A DNA stretch of 64,000 nt from Salinibacterium sp. NG253 (GTDB lineage Bacteria > Actinomycetota > Actinomycetes > Actinomycetales > Microbacteriaceae), in the NCBI RefSeq assembly GCF_015864945.1, contig NZ_JADYWF010000001.1, positions 868,378 to 932,377 on the forward strand. Direction: 5' to 3'. The position numbers and the translations under genes are program-made. Under the pieces are notes generated by a model that worked only from the letters and a program-made list of their open reading frames with translations, was not told the DNA's origin and ran no database searches. Shown here one piece after another: positions 55,365 through 64,000 of the stretch; position 1 is the first letter of the stretch; each line of letters begins with the position of its first letter.

Positions 55365-56591
55365 GTGAGCGATAACAGTCCGTGGCAATCGCCAGATAGC
55401 AGTAACCCTGTCGACGGTTCCCAGCCGCTTGCGCCCCCTGCGCCGTCTGCGGCGTACGCGCCCGGAGCGACACCCGGAGCCCCTCACGGCGCGCCGGGAG
55501 CGCCCCAGTACGGCACTCCAGCACCCTCGTGGACCCCACCGCCCAAGCCCGGGCTCATCCCCTTGGCCCCCATGGGACTCGGCGCCATCCTGTCGGCATC
55601 GCTGATGGTGCTGCGCCGCAATCCCCGCCCCACATTTGGGTTTGCCCTGCTGATCATGAGCGTCGTCATGGTCGCTTCGCTCGTACTCGTGGGCATCGTG
55701 ACCTTTGCCGGCGTCGAACGCACGCTCAGCGCGAGCGATGCGGATGCCGCTGCCATCGAAGCTGGCGCCACGGCCGGAACAATTTTGTCGGCACTATTCG
55801 CCGTCGTGCTCTCCTTGATCGGTGGGGCACTCCTTCAAGGAATTGTCTCGCTCGAGGTGGCACGCGGTGCTGTCGGCGAACGACTACGCCTGCGCGGGCT
55901 GTGGGCGGCAGCGAAAGGCCGCATCTGGGCTCTCGTTGGCTGGTCAGCTCTCGTTGCTGCCGCCGCCATTATCGGAATCGCTCTCATCGGTGGCATTGCT
56001 GTGCTGTTGTTCACGTGGGGTGACACGGCTGGCATCGTCATTGGAGTGCTCGTGATGCTGTTCGGCATCGCCGCGAGCGTCTTCCTCGCTGCCTGGCTCG
56101 GTACCTTTTTCGCTTTCGTGCCGAGTGCGCTCATGATCGAGCGTTTGCCGCTCGGCCAAGCGATTCGTCGCTCATGGTCGCTCGTCAAGGGAAGCTTCTG
56201 GCGCACCTTCGGGATTTTGCTGCTCATCATGGTCATTGTGAACACCGTGTCGAGCGTGGTTACCGCCCCGCTGAGCTTCATCGGCGGTCTCGGCGTTGGC
56301 CTCCTCAATCCCACCGGCGACGAAGATGCCGCCATTGTCGCTTTCATCGCGCTCTACATCGTGACGATCGTCGTTTCAATCGTGATCAGCGCCGTCACGA
56401 TCGTCATCCAATCGGCAGCCCCCGCCTTGTTATACATCGACATGCGGATGCGAAAAGAAGGTTTCGATCTGGAACTGACTCGCTTCGTCGAGGCTCGTAA
56501 CGCTGGCGACTTCTCGGTCCCCGACCCGTACCTCACCCTCGACAGCTCGCCTCGACGCACACCTGAAGCTTCTCCTTACACGGCTTCATGA
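55365..56591 (+). CDS. GDPD membrane-domain-like protein
   Basis: 408 residues from GTG. The first 60 residues are rich in Pro/Ala/Gly and disordered-looking; six or more membrane segments follow (from about residue 70). The layout fits the membrane domain that often accompanies glycerophosphoryl diester phosphodiesterases, but no catalytic GDPD part is present, so the enzyme label should not be transferred. The stop overlaps the DUF4129 gene start (ATGA). It begins 120 bases from the divergent mtrA. Confidence 0.75.
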   Translation: MSDNSPWQSPDSSNPVDGSQPLAPPAPSAAYAPGATPGAPHGAPGAPQYGTPAPSWTPPPKPGLIPLAPMGLGAILSASLMVLRRNPRPTFGFALLIMSVVMVASLVLVGIVTFAGVERTLSASDADAAAIEAGATAGTILSALFAVVLSLIGGALLQGIVSLEVARGAVGERLRLRGLWAAAKGRIWALVGWSALVAAAAIIGIALIGGIAVLLFTWGDTAGIVIGVLVMLFGIAASVFLAAWLGTFFAFVPSALMIERLPLGQAIRRSWSLVKGSFWRTFGILLLIMVIVNTVSSVVTAPLSFIGGLGVGLLNPTGDEDAAIVAFIALYIVTIVVSIVISAVTIVIQSAAPALLYIDMRMRKEGFDLELTRFVEARNAGDFSVPDPYLTLDSSPRRTPEASPYTAS

Positions 56592-57286
56592 CGCTAACGA
56601 CACTCACGGTCACCGTGCCCGCCCTGCTGTCATCCAGCTGGGCGCGCGCGGTTTCTGGCGAGGTTCCGGTCGATCCCGACTCGGAGCAGGCCACGAATTG
56701 GCTCATCGATGAGCTGTCAAAAGCTCCCTATCAAGCAGCACGGCCCACTCTCTTCGATCAGGTATCGAAGGCATTCAGCGACTGGCTCGCGAGCCTCACC
56801 ATTGGCGAAGGAACGGGCATCCCGACCATCGTGTTGATCGTGCTGCTCGCACTTGTCGCGATCGCCATCATTGCGGCGATCGTGGTCTACGGACTCCCCC
56901 GCCTCAACCGCAAGAGCCGCCACGAAGAGGGCATCTTCGGCGAGGCCGACTACCGCACGGCAGCCCAATTGCGGGCATCCGCAGAGCAGGCTGCTGCGCG
57001 CGAAGACTTTGCTGAAGCGATCGCCGACATGTTCCGTTCGATCGCCCGCGGGCTCTCCGAACGCACTCTCGTGAGCATGACGCCTGGCACCACCGGTCAC
57101 GGCTTCGCCAGCCGGGCTAGCCGCGCGCTGCCCGAGCTCGCCCGCGAGCTTGGCCACAGTGCCGATGTTTTCGACCTCGTGCGCTACATGCGTAAACCAG
57201 CAACACGAGAACAGTACGAGGAACTTCGCACACTGGAAGCACGCGTGCGCGCGGCCAAACCTGATCTTGCCGAGGCAACCCTGTGA
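56588..57286 (+). CDS. DUF4129-domain membrane protein
   Basis: 232 residues. An N-terminal hydrophobic signal-like segment, an extracytoplasmic part with F-D-Q-V-S-K-A-F, one membrane helix (about 80-100), then a cytoplasmic DUF4129 region (about 115-230) with A-E-A-I-A-D-M-F-R-S-I-A and G-H-G-F-A-S-R-A. DUF4129 genes typically cluster with MoxR ATPases and DUF58, as here. It overlaps both neighbours by four bases. Its role is unknown. Confidence 0.82.
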   Translation: MTLTTLTVTVPALLSSSWARAVSGEVPVDPDSEQATNWLIDELSKAPYQAARPTLFDQVSKAFSDWLASLTIGEGTGIPTIVLIVLLALVAIAIIAAIVVYGLPRLNRKSRHEEGIFGEADYRTAAQLRASAEQAAAREDFAEAIADMFRSIARGLSERTLVSMTPGTTGHGFASRASRALPELARELGHSADVFDLVRYMRKPATREQYEELRTLEARVRAAKPDLAEATL

Positions 57287-58482
57287 GCGCCTCACAAGAA
57301 ACCGCGACAGAAACGACGGTGCTCACCCCCCGCGTCGGCACCACAGCCAAGCGCGCCCTCTACTGGGTTGCCGGCTCGATTCTCGTGGTTCTCGTCGCGA
57401 TCGCGAGTCTCAATCTCGCCGGAACAGCAGTCGAAGGCCCACCGCTGGATCCCACCAGCGCCTATGAAGCAGGAACGCAGGCGCTCGCCGAAGTATTGCG
57501 CGATCAGGGCGTCGACGTCGTGGTTACGACGACGCTCGATGACACTCGCGCGGCGCTCGACTCCTCCGACGACAGCACGCTGTTCTTCACCAACTTTGAG
57601 GCATACCTCAGCGAAGATCAGGTAGCCGAGGCAACCGAACTCGCGGCAACCGTCGTCTTCGCCGATCCCACCCTCACCGAGCTTCTGCGGGTGGCACCAG
57701 AAGTCGCCCACGCCGGCCAAAATTCGGATGCCGTTTCGGCATCCTGTTCAGCGCCTCTCGTCGCGCGGGCCCCCGATATCACCGCCGGCCCGAGCAATTA
57801 CCGCGTGATCGAGCCGAGCGCCGATATCACGGCCTGCTACGGAAACGACGACGATGGCTACGGGCTGATCGTGCTCGACCGTGGCGATACTGAACTTCGG
57901 ATTCTTGGCGCCACTGATGCGCTCAGCAACGGCGACATCACGGCAGCCGACAACGCGGCCTTCGCTCTGCGGCTCCTCGGCGAGCACGAAACACTCGTCT
58001 GGTACACGCCAAGCTTCCTCGACCTCGCCAACACCGGTGACGCCAAGACGCCCGCTGAACTCGCCCCCGGCTGGGTCTTGCCCGGGGTCTGGCTCACGAT
58101 GCTGACACTCCTGGCTGGCGCACTCTGGCGTGGGCGCAGATTCGGCCCGCTCGTGATCGAAAAACTGCCCGTGACTGTGCGCTCAAGCGAGACGATGCAG
58201 GGGCGGGCGCGGCTATATGAGCGCTCCACGGCCCGGCTCCACACCCTCGATTCGCTGCGCATCGGAACCATTCGCCGTCTCGCCGTGCTGTGCGGCATGC
58301 CGACTACGGCATCCGTCGACGATGTCATCAACCGAGTATCACCTCTTGTTGGTCAGCCGATCGAGCCGTTGCGACAGTTGCTCATCGATCGCGAGCCCAC
58401 CTCCGACCACGAACTGATCACCCTTTCCGATGAATTGCTTGCTCTTGAAGATCGAGTGCACGCCGTCATCCGCCCCGCCTAA
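57283..58482 (+). CDS. DUF4350-domain membrane protein
   Basis: 399 residues from GTG, overlapping the preceding gene by four bases (GTGA). A membrane helix near 24-45 is followed by a DUF4350 domain of GATase-like Rossmann fold (Y-E-A-G-T-Q-A-L-A-E-V-L-R-D-Q-G-V-D-V, spanning residues 64-82), then a second helix near 265-287 and a cytoplasmic tail. The helix pair suggests most of the domain is outside. DUF4350 commonly sits between DUF4129 and MoxR genes; function not established. Confidence 0.82.
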   Translation: MSASQETATETTVLTPRVGTTAKRALYWVAGSILVVLVAIASLNLAGTAVEGPPLDPTSAYEAGTQALAEVLRDQGVDVVVTTTLDDTRAALDSSDDSTLFFTNFEAYLSEDQVAEATELAATVVFADPTLTELLRVAPEVAHAGQNSDAVSASCSAPLVARAPDITAGPSNYRVIEPSADITACYGNDDDGYGLIVLDRGDTELRILGATDALSNGDITAADNAAFALRLLGEHETLVWYTPSFLDLANTGDAKTPAELAPGWVLPGVWLTMLTLLAGALWRGRRFGPLVIEKLPVTVRSSETMQGRARLYERSTARLHTLDSLRIGTIRRLAVLCGMPTTASVDDVINRVSPLVGQPIEPLRQLLIDREPTSDHELITLSDELLALEDRVHAVIRPA

Positions 58483-58525
58483 CAACCTCAGCCCCACCGA
58501 GCCAGAGATAGAGAAGAATCGAGAT

Positions 58526-59482
58526 ATGACTGACGAGCAACTGCGGCACGCATTCACTCAACTCCGCACCGAAGTAGGCAAGGCGGTCGTTGGTCAGGAT
58601 GCGGCTGTTACCGGCCTCACCATTGCGCTGCTCACGGGCGGCCACGTGCTGCTCGAAGGCGTTCCCGGCGTTGCCAAAACCCTTCTCGTGCGCACCCTCA
58701 GCCGCGCACTGCAGCTCGACACCAAGCGCGTGCAGTTCACCCCAGACCTCATGCCAGGTGACGTCACCGGTTCGCTCGTCTACGACGCCAAGGCTGGCGA
58801 GTTCGAGTTTCGCGAAGGCCCCGTCTTCACCAACATTCTGCTCGCGGATGAGATCAACCGCACACCCCCGAAGACTCAGTCATCGTTGCTTGAAGCGATG
58901 GAAGAGCGCCAAGTCTCGGTCGATGGAAAGACACTCAAGTTGCCCGTACCTTTCATGGTCGCGGCCACCATGAACCCCATCGAATACGAAGGCACCTACA
59001 CGCTGCCCGAAGCCCAGCTCGACCGCTTCCTGCTGAAACTCGTGCTCGATCTGCCCGAACGCGACACTGAAATTGAGGTGCTCACGCGCCACGCTGCCGG
59101 CTTCAACCCGCGCGACCTCGCCGCCGCCGGAGTGACCCCCGTGCTCGATGCGACCATGCTCGCCGCCGCTCAGGATGCCGTAGCAAAAGTCGGTGCGAGC
59201 CCCGACGTGATTGCCTACGCCGTCGACCTCGCTCGCGCCACGCGTCAGAGCCCCTCCGTGAAGCTCGGGGTCAGCCCTCGTGGTGCGATCGCGCTCATCT
59301 CGGCAGCCAAGGCTTGGGCGTGGCTCACCGGCGCTGACGCGATCACGCCCGACCACATCCAGAGCATGGTGTTGCCGGTGCTCCGCCACCGCATTCAGCT
59401 GCGCCCGGAAGCCGAGCTTGAAGGCGTTTCGTCTGACGTGATTTTGCGATCGATCGTGCAGCAAGTGCAGGTTCCGATCTAA
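58526..59482 (+). CDS. MoxR-type AAA ATPase
   Basis: 318 residues. Walker A G-V-P-G-V-A-K-T near residue 50, Walker B L-L-A-D-E-I-N-R near 110, sensor motif A-T-M-N-P near 150, and a typical MoxR C-terminal lid with S-P-R-G near 250. MoxR ATPases act as chaperones for maturation of protein complexes, often with VWA/DUF58 proteins. The frame is open from 58430, but the ATG at 58526 gives a normal MoxR start. It sits 43 bases after the DUF4350 gene. Confidence 0.93.
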   Translation: MTDEQLRHAFTQLRTEVGKAVVGQDAAVTGLTIALLTGGHVLLEGVPGVAKTLLVRTLSRALQLDTKRVQFTPDLMPGDVTGSLVYDAKAGEFEFREGPVFTNILLADEINRTPPKTQSSLLEAMEERQVSVDGKTLKLPVPFMVAATMNPIEYEGTYTLPEAQLDRFLLKLVLDLPERDTEIEVLTRHAAGFNPRDLAAAGVTPVLDATMLAAAQDAVAKVGASPDVIAYAVDLARATRQSPSVKLGVSPRGAIALISAAKAWAWLTGADAITPDHIQSMVLPVLRHRIQLRPEAELEGVSSDVILRSIVQQVQVPI

Positions 59483-59484
59483 CG

Positions 59485-60777
59485 ATGGCGCTTTCTGGAT
59501 GGTTCGTCGCCCTACTGGCGCTCGGCATTGTGCCGATCGTCGTGACTGGCGAGCCCTTTGTGCTCACGCTGTGGCTGCTTTTCGTCATCGTCGTCGGAGC
59601 CATCGACCTGCTGCTGGCGGTGTCGGTGCGCTCGCTGCGTTTCGAACGCACCGCGCCCGACCGGGTGCGCCTCGGTGAAACCACGAGCTCAACCCTGCGC
59701 ATCACCAACCCGACCCGCCGCCGACTACGCGCGGTGGTGCGCGATGGCTGGCAGCCATCCGCTGGCGCTCACTCCAACCGGGTTCCGCTGACCGTGCCGT
59801 CACGCGAACGTCGCGAACTCAACACCGTGCTGACACCAGTGCGGCGCGGAACCCGCGAAGCCGCGCACGTCACAGTGCGGTCGTACGGCCCGCTGCGGCT
59901 AATTGCGCGCCAGACCACGGTGAGCGTGCCGAGTTCTTTCACGGTGTTGCCCCCGTTCAACTCTCGCAAGCACTTGCCATCACGGCTGGCTCGCCTGCGC
60001 GAGCTCGACGGCGCAACGAGCGTCATGATTCGTGGTCAAGGCACCGAATTCGATAGCCTGCGCGACTACGTGCGCGGTGACGACGTGCGCTCCATCGACT
60101 GGCGCGCCACCGCTCGTCGCTCTGAACTCGTGGTGCGCACGTGGCGCCCCGAACGTGATCGCCGCGTTGTCATCGTCGTCGACAGCGGTCGCACCTCAGC
60201 CGCACGAATCGAGGACGAGCCCCGCATCGATACCGCGTTCGAATCAGCGTTGCTGCTCGCCGCCCTCGCGTCAAGTGCCGGCGATCACGTCGACTTCATG
60301 ATCTATGACCGACGCGTTCGCGCACGGGTGCAGGGTGCTAGCGGCCCCGACCTGCTCTCGAAAATGGTCAACAGCATGGCGCCGGTGCAGCCGGAACTCA
60401 TCGAGATGGACTGGGAGTCCGTTCCCGGTCTCGTTCGCCAGGCCACCACCCAACGCGCGCTCGTCGTTCTCGCCACAACAGCCGAATCGCCAGGCGGAAG
60501 CCTCGGTCTGCTCGCCATGCTCCCCCAGCTCACCGCGAAACACACTGTTGTGGTGGCTTCCGTCACCGATCCCTCCATTGCGGATGCCACGCTCGATCGT
60601 TCCACGCGCGACTCCGTCTATCTCGCCGGGGCTGCTGAACGCGCTCTCCTCGATCAGTCGCGAGTTGCCGCCGCGATCAACCAGCTCGGAGCCTCCGTCG
60701 TCTCGAGACGCCCGAGCGAGCTGCCGCTGGCTCTTGCCGACCACTACATCGCGCTCAAGGCCGCCGGAAAGCTGTAG
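59485..60777 (+). CDS. DUF58-domain protein
   Basis: 430 residues. Two N-terminal membrane helices (about 5-23, 27-45) precede a beta-rich region and the DUF58 core: F-D-S-L-R-D-Y-V-R-G-D-D-V-R-S-I-D-W-R, at about residues 190-208, with a VWA-like D-S-G-R-T-S segment near 235. DUF58 proteins are usual MoxR partners. It begins two bases after the moxR stop, so it is coupled. Ends with no obvious terminator, converging on the SpoIIM gene 77 bases away. Confidence 0.92.
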   Translation: MALSGWFVALLALGIVPIVVTGEPFVLTLWLLFVIVVGAIDLLLAVSVRSLRFERTAPDRVRLGETTSSTLRITNPTRRRLRAVVRDGWQPSAGAHSNRVPLTVPSRERRELNTVLTPVRRGTREAAHVTVRSYGPLRLIARQTTVSVPSSFTVLPPFNSRKHLPSRLARLRELDGATSVMIRGQGTEFDSLRDYVRGDDVRSIDWRATARRSELVVRTWRPERDRRVVIVVDSGRTSAARIEDEPRIDTAFESALLLAALASSAGDHVDFMIYDRRVRARVQGASGPDLLSKMVNSMAPVQPELIEMDWESVPGLVRQATTQRALVVLATTAESPGGSLGLLAMLPQLTAKHTVVVASVTDPSIADATLDRSTRDSVYLAGAAERALLDQSRVAAAINQLGASVVSRRPSELPLALADHYIALKAAGKL

Positions 60778-60854
60778 CGGCAGCCGCTAGCGGTGGCTCG
60801 TCACAACCGAGGCTTACGGCGAATTTGCCGTTACTGCGTTCTGCGGGCCAACGC

Positions 60855-61850
60855 CTAGTTGGCGACGATGTGGGTAGCCCCAGCGTCGAATTCGCTGAGA
60901 TCTCCCGTGTTGCCGGCGCGAGCGCTGCGCCCACCGAGGATCCACTGGTACGCCAAGAATCCGGCGAGCGCGACAGTACCGATGCCGATCTTGATGGGCC
61001 ACGGCCAGTCTTGGCGCGTGACGTAGCCCTCGATCACTCCGGACACGAGCAGGGCAAGGATGAGCCCGACGACGATCGTGAAGAGCGAGCGTCCAGCGTG
61101 TGCGAGCGACTGAGCCCGCGTACGGGCCCCGGGGGCGACCCACGACCAGAAGATCATCATTCCGGTCGCGCCCGCCACGAAGATGGCGTAGAGCTCAAGC
61201 TGGCCGTGCGGAGCGATGTAGAGAAAGAACACGTCGAGTCGGTCGAACTCGTTCATGATCGCCGCGGTGAAACCCAGCTGTTGGGCCGTGTTGAACAGCA
61301 GGTAGGGAACGTAGAGGCCGATGATTCCGAACGCGACAGATTGTGCGGCAATCCACGCGTTGTTGGTCCAGACAAACCCGGTGAATGATCCGCCGGAGTA
61401 TTCGGAGTAGTACCCGACGAAGTCATCTTGGGCGAGAGCTTCACGCTCTGCCGGCGTTCCGAAGTTAGCAAGAACCTGCGGGTTCGAAATAGCCCACCAC
61501 GCGAAGAGAAAACCAACAAAGAAGGTTGCGGCGGCGAGGATGAGCGACATCCAGCGCACCCGATAGAGCGCCGCCGGCAGCTGAACCACAAAGAACTGCG
61601 GGAGTTGGCTGAGCAGGTTTGCCGAGGCCCCGGTGAAGCGCAAACGCGCCCGGCTGAGGGTGAGCGAGAGACGGTCCGCCTGCGCCGACTGACCCGCGCT
61701 CGTCTTCATCGCCGACAATTGCGTGGCACCCGATTGATAAAGATCAATCAATTCGTCGACATCGGTGCCGGAAAGTCGTCGTTGCTTGCCCAAATCGGCA
61801 AGGCGATCCCATTCTTCGCGGTGCGCGGCTGAGTAAGAGTCGAGATCCAT
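60855..61850 (-). CDS. SpoIIM-family membrane protein (DUF95)
   Basis: 331 residues. An acidic N-terminus with A-A-H-R-E-E-W-D-R-L near residue 8 is followed by a cytosolic segment, then about six membrane helices with the conserved N-N-A-W-I-A-A-Q and F-F-L-Y-I-A-P-H-G-Q-L-E-L motifs. The family is named for sporulation protein M, but is present in many non-sporulating actinobacteria, often by an RDD protein. Alternative Met at 61868 would overlap the divergent RDD gene start; the one at 61850 is preferred. Confidence 0.85.
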   Translation of the reverse strand: MDLDSYSAAHREEWDRLADLGKQRRLSGTDVDELIDLYQSGATQLSAMKTSAGQSAQADRLSLTLSRARLRFTGASANLLSQLPQFFVVQLPAALYRVRWMSLILAAATFFVGFLFAWWAISNPQVLANFGTPAEREALAQDDFVGYYSEYSGGSFTGFVWTNNAWIAAQSVAFGIIGLYVPYLLFNTAQQLGFTAAIMNEFDRLDVFFLYIAPHGQLELYAIFVAGATGMMIFWSWVAPGARTRAQSLAHAGRSLFTIVVGLILALLVSGVIEGYVTRQDWPWPIKIGIGTVALAGFLAYQWILGGRSARAGNTGDLSEFDAGATHIVAN

Positions 61851-61866
61851 CTGCTTAAATGATGTC

Positions 61867-62727
61867 ATGGCGAGCCCACAAACGACGAACACATTTGCGT
61901 ATGGTGACGAACCCGATGAGCTCATCACGGGTGAAGCCGTTGCGTTGGAGCTGCATTCGACCAGTTTTGTCTTGCGTGCGGCCGGCACCATGATCGATTT
62001 TCTGGTCTACGCGGCCGCTCTCATCGGACTCCTGATCGGCGCATTCGCCTTCGCGACCGCTGCCGGTCTCGACCAGGCAATCGCCACGGCGCTTACTGTC
62101 AGCGCGACCGTGATCTGTCTCGTGGTGATCCCTACCGCCGTCGAAACGCTCAGCCGCGGCAAGTCCCTCGGCAAGCTTGCGATCGGAGCCCGCATCGTTC
62201 GCAACGATGGCGGCGCGATTGGCTTTCGCCATGCCTTCATCCGCGCCCTGATCGGTGTGCTCGAAATCTTCATGACCGCGGGTGGTTTAGCGGCAATCGC
62301 GGCGTTGCTCAACACACGAGCACAGCGCCTCGGTGATCTCGTTGCGGGCACCTACGCCCAGTACGAACGCGTATCGAAGTTCTCGAACCCTGTGGTGCAG
62401 CTACCTGGCCAGTTGGCCGACTGGGCTCGCACCGCCGATGTCGCCAAGATGCCGGATGCTCTGGCCCGGCGCATCTCCCACTTTCTGGTTGCCGCCCCCG
62501 GCTATACGCCGATGACGCGCCACCAGCACGCTCTGAACCTTGCGCACGAGGCCTCCGCCTACGTTTCTCCGCTGCCCGCCGTGGAGCCAGAAATACTGCT
62601 CAGTGCTGTCAGCGCTCTGCGGCGAGAGCGCGAGACAGTCGCGCTTGCTAGCGAGAAAGCTCGCCTTGCTGCCCTCTCCCCCGCGTTGACCGGTGTTCCC
62701 CGCGGCTTTCCAAGCGACCGCGGCTAA
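61867..62727 (+). CDS. RDD-family membrane protein
   Basis: 286 residues. The RDD domain (about 35-165) begins L-R-A-A-G-T-M-I-D-F and contains two to three membrane helices. The first R-x-x-x-x-x-D pattern appears as R-A-A-G-T-M-I-D, one residue longer than usual. The C-terminal half is cytosolic and helical. TTAAAT lies six bases before the ATG, suggesting a leaderless start. It is divergent from SpoIIM and overlaps the phosphomannomutase tail by four bases. Confidence 0.85.
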   Translation: MASPQTTNTFAYGDEPDELITGEAVALELHSTSFVLRAAGTMIDFLVYAAALIGLLIGAFAFATAAGLDQAIATALTVSATVICLVVIPTAVETLSRGKSLGKLAIGARIVRNDGGAIGFRHAFIRALIGVLEIFMTAGGLAAIAALLNTRAQRLGDLVAGTYAQYERVSKFSNPVVQLPGQLADWARTADVAKMPDALARRISHFLVAAPGYTPMTRHQHALNLAHEASAYVSPLPAVEPEILLSAVSALRRERETVALASEKARLAALSPALTGVPRGFPSDRG

Positions 62728-64000
62728 GCGCGAATCAACGCAAGCGCGCGATCGCGAATGGTCTCAAGCGTTGCCTGATCGCCGGCTTCGGCGTTGAGCC
62801 GCAGCAATGGCTCAGTGTTCGACGGACGCACGTTGAACCACCAGAAGGGTTCGCCCGGTGCCGTGGTGCCAGTGACGGTGAGGCCATCAAGCTCATCGAA
62901 CTCGGCCTCGCCCTCAAAGGCCGCGCGAATGCGAGCAGTAGCTGCCGGAACATCGTCCACCACCGAGTTGATTTCGCCGCTCGCCGCATAGGGCGAATAG
63001 CGATCGGAGAGCACCGAGAGGGGCTCCGGCTGCGAACCGAACTCGGCAAGCAAGTGCATCGCGGCGAGCATCCCGTTATCGGCGCCCCAAAAATCGCGGA
63101 AGTAATAGTGCGCCGAGTGTTCGCCGCCAAAGATCGCGCCGGTTGCCGCCATCTGATCCTTGATGAGCGAATGGCCAACATGGGTGCGCACCGGGATCGC
63201 CCCAGCGGCTTCAATCGTCTCGGCCACAATTCGTGACGTGATCAGATTGTGGATGACACGGATGTCGCCCTCGGGCTGTAATGCGCGCACTCGCTGAATT
63301 TCCCGCAGGGCCACAACCGCGGCAACAGCACTGGGACTCATGGGGTTTCCGCGCTCGTCAACCACGAAGCAACGGTCGGCGTCGCCATCGAAGGCGAGCC
63401 CGACATCCGCACCGTGTTCGAGCACTGCTTTTTGCAGGTCAACGATGTTGGCGGGTTCGAGCGGGTTCGCTTCGTGGTTGGGGAAGGTGCCATCGAGTTC
63501 GAAATACATGGGGATGATCTCGATGGGAAGCGCCGGCAAACCGGCCGCCGTCGAGAGCACAGCCGGAACCGTCATGCCGCCCATGCCGTTGCCGGCATCT
63601 ACAACGACACGAATAGGGCGGATGCCGCTGAGATCAACAAGTTTGCGCAAGTAGCTGGCGTAGTCGCCAAGCACATCGAGCTCTCGCTGAGCACCAACCG
63701 CAGAAACCTCTTCGATTCCCGTAGCCAGATACTGCTGGGCGCGGTCACGAATCGACTTCAAGCCGGTTGCGAAACTGATTCCCTGGGCTCCCGCGCGACT
63801 GAACTTGATGCCGTTGTACGTCGCCGGATTGTGGCTAGCGGTAAACATGGCGGCCGGGGCATTGAGCGAACCGGACGCAAAATAGGTTTCGTCCGTCGAG
63901 CAGAGTCCGATGAGAACGACGTTGGCGCCACGAGCGCGAGCGCCAGCCGAGAACGCCGCAGCGAAACCCGGAGACGAGTCGCGCATGTCGTGGCCGACGA
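62724..64000 (-). CDS. manB: Phosphomannomutase/phosphoglucomutase, 5' end outside window
   Basis: Partial: at least 424 residues, the N-terminus lies beyond position 64000. Alpha-D-phosphohexomutase fold: phosphoserine loop T-A-S-H-N-P, metal loop D-G-D-A-D-R, sugar loop G-E-H-S-A-H-Y, and a C-terminal phosphate loop R-P-S-N-T-E-P. It interconverts mannose- or glucose-6- and 1-phosphates for GDP-mannose and envelope sugars, matching pmmA (Rv3257c) in the M. tuberculosis neighbourhood. The frame reads through V-V-G-H-D-M-R-D-S-S-P-G to the edge, so the inner Met at 63986 is not the true start. Confidence 0.95.
   Translation of the reverse strand, partial: VGHDMRDSSPGFAAAFSAGARARGANVVLIGLCSTDETYFASGSLNAPAAMFTASHNPATYNGIKFSRAGAQGISFATGLKSIRDRAQQYLATGIEEVSAVGAQRELDVLGDYASYLRKLVDLSGIRPIRVVVDAGNGMGGMTVPAVLSTAAGLPALPIEIIPMYFELDGTFPNHEANPLEPANIVDLQKAVLEHGADVGLAFDGDADRCFVVDERGNPMSPSAVAAVVALREIQRVRALQPEGDIRVIHNLITSRIVAETIEAAGAIPVRTHVGHSLIKDQMAATGAIFGGEHSAHYYFRDFWGADNGMLAAMHLLAEFGSQPEPLSVLSDRYSPYAASGEINSVVDDVPAATARIRAAFEGEAEFDELDGLTVTGTTAPGEPFWWFNVRPSNTEPLLRLNAEAGDQATLETIRDRALALIRA

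Overview
The window looks like a chromosomal segment of a high-GC Gram-positive bacterium of the phylum Actinomycetota, most likely a member of the Microbacteriaceae or a close relative (inference). The evidence is a WhiB1-type iron-sulfur regulator beside a PdtaS-type kinase, an mtrA-mtrB-lpqB locus, an Rv3235-family gene next to secA, class-E-type (LAxTG) surface anchoring, high GC, and several genes whose -10 box lies only 6-7 bases before the start codon, as in leaderless transcripts. Nearly all of the DNA is coding. I see no phage, insertion sequence, CRISPR array or rRNA. Layout: 0-8.7 kb is mixed: a TctA-type permease, a MarR-MFS pair, a small lipoprotein, an SRPBCC protein, a NERD-helicase, tRNA-Gln(CTG), a PadR-membrane protein pair and a thioredoxin-reductase-like flavoprotein. 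8.7-15.3 kb (minus strand) carries gltX, an FAH-family hydrolase, ilvE, leuB and serA, with a small DUF6458 protein on the plus strand. 15.4-21.1 kb is a group of accessory genes (DoxX, META lipoprotein, TetR-MFS, ThiF-like, Pr6Pr, DUF1353) separating serA from ilvC. 21.2-28.6 kb (minus strand) is a tightly packed run otsA-otsB-ilvD-ilvB-ilvN-ilvC for trehalose and branched-chain amino acids. 28.8-40.1 kb is envelope-related: a lipoprotein metallopeptidase, a TetR-MMPL-YhgE export cassette, a class I glutamine amidotransferase, an M23 peptidase, an LAYTG-anchored repeat protein, a decayed short-chain dehydrogenase and tRNA-Lys(CTT). 40.1-46.7 kb holds peroxiredoxin, whiB1, pdtaS, a CpaE-like/SAF pair, an excisionase-type HTH protein and an Rv3235-family gene. 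46.7-55.3 kb (minus strand) is secA, hpf, comF, lpqB, mtrB and mtrA. 55.4-62.7 kb is a membrane and MoxR-ATPase module (GDPD-membrane-domain protein, DUF4129, DUF4350, MoxR, DUF58, then SpoIIM and RDD), followed by a phosphomannomutase gene cut by the window edge. The part from whiB1 to phosphomannomutase follows gene neighbourhoods of the M. tuberculosis Rv3219-Rv3257c region. The most unusual items are an MMPL exporter fused to an apparently dead ABC-ATPase-like domain, a CpaE-like ATPase without its Walker lysines, a ThiF-like protein without zinc cysteines, an LAYTG surface protein with a duplicated 118-residue cysteine-containing module, two DnaA-box-like sites and a CsoR-like operator around 45-46.1 kb, and an intrinsic-terminator-like hairpin in front of whiB1. 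No wholly novel multi-gene system could be demonstrated; these are the best candidates.
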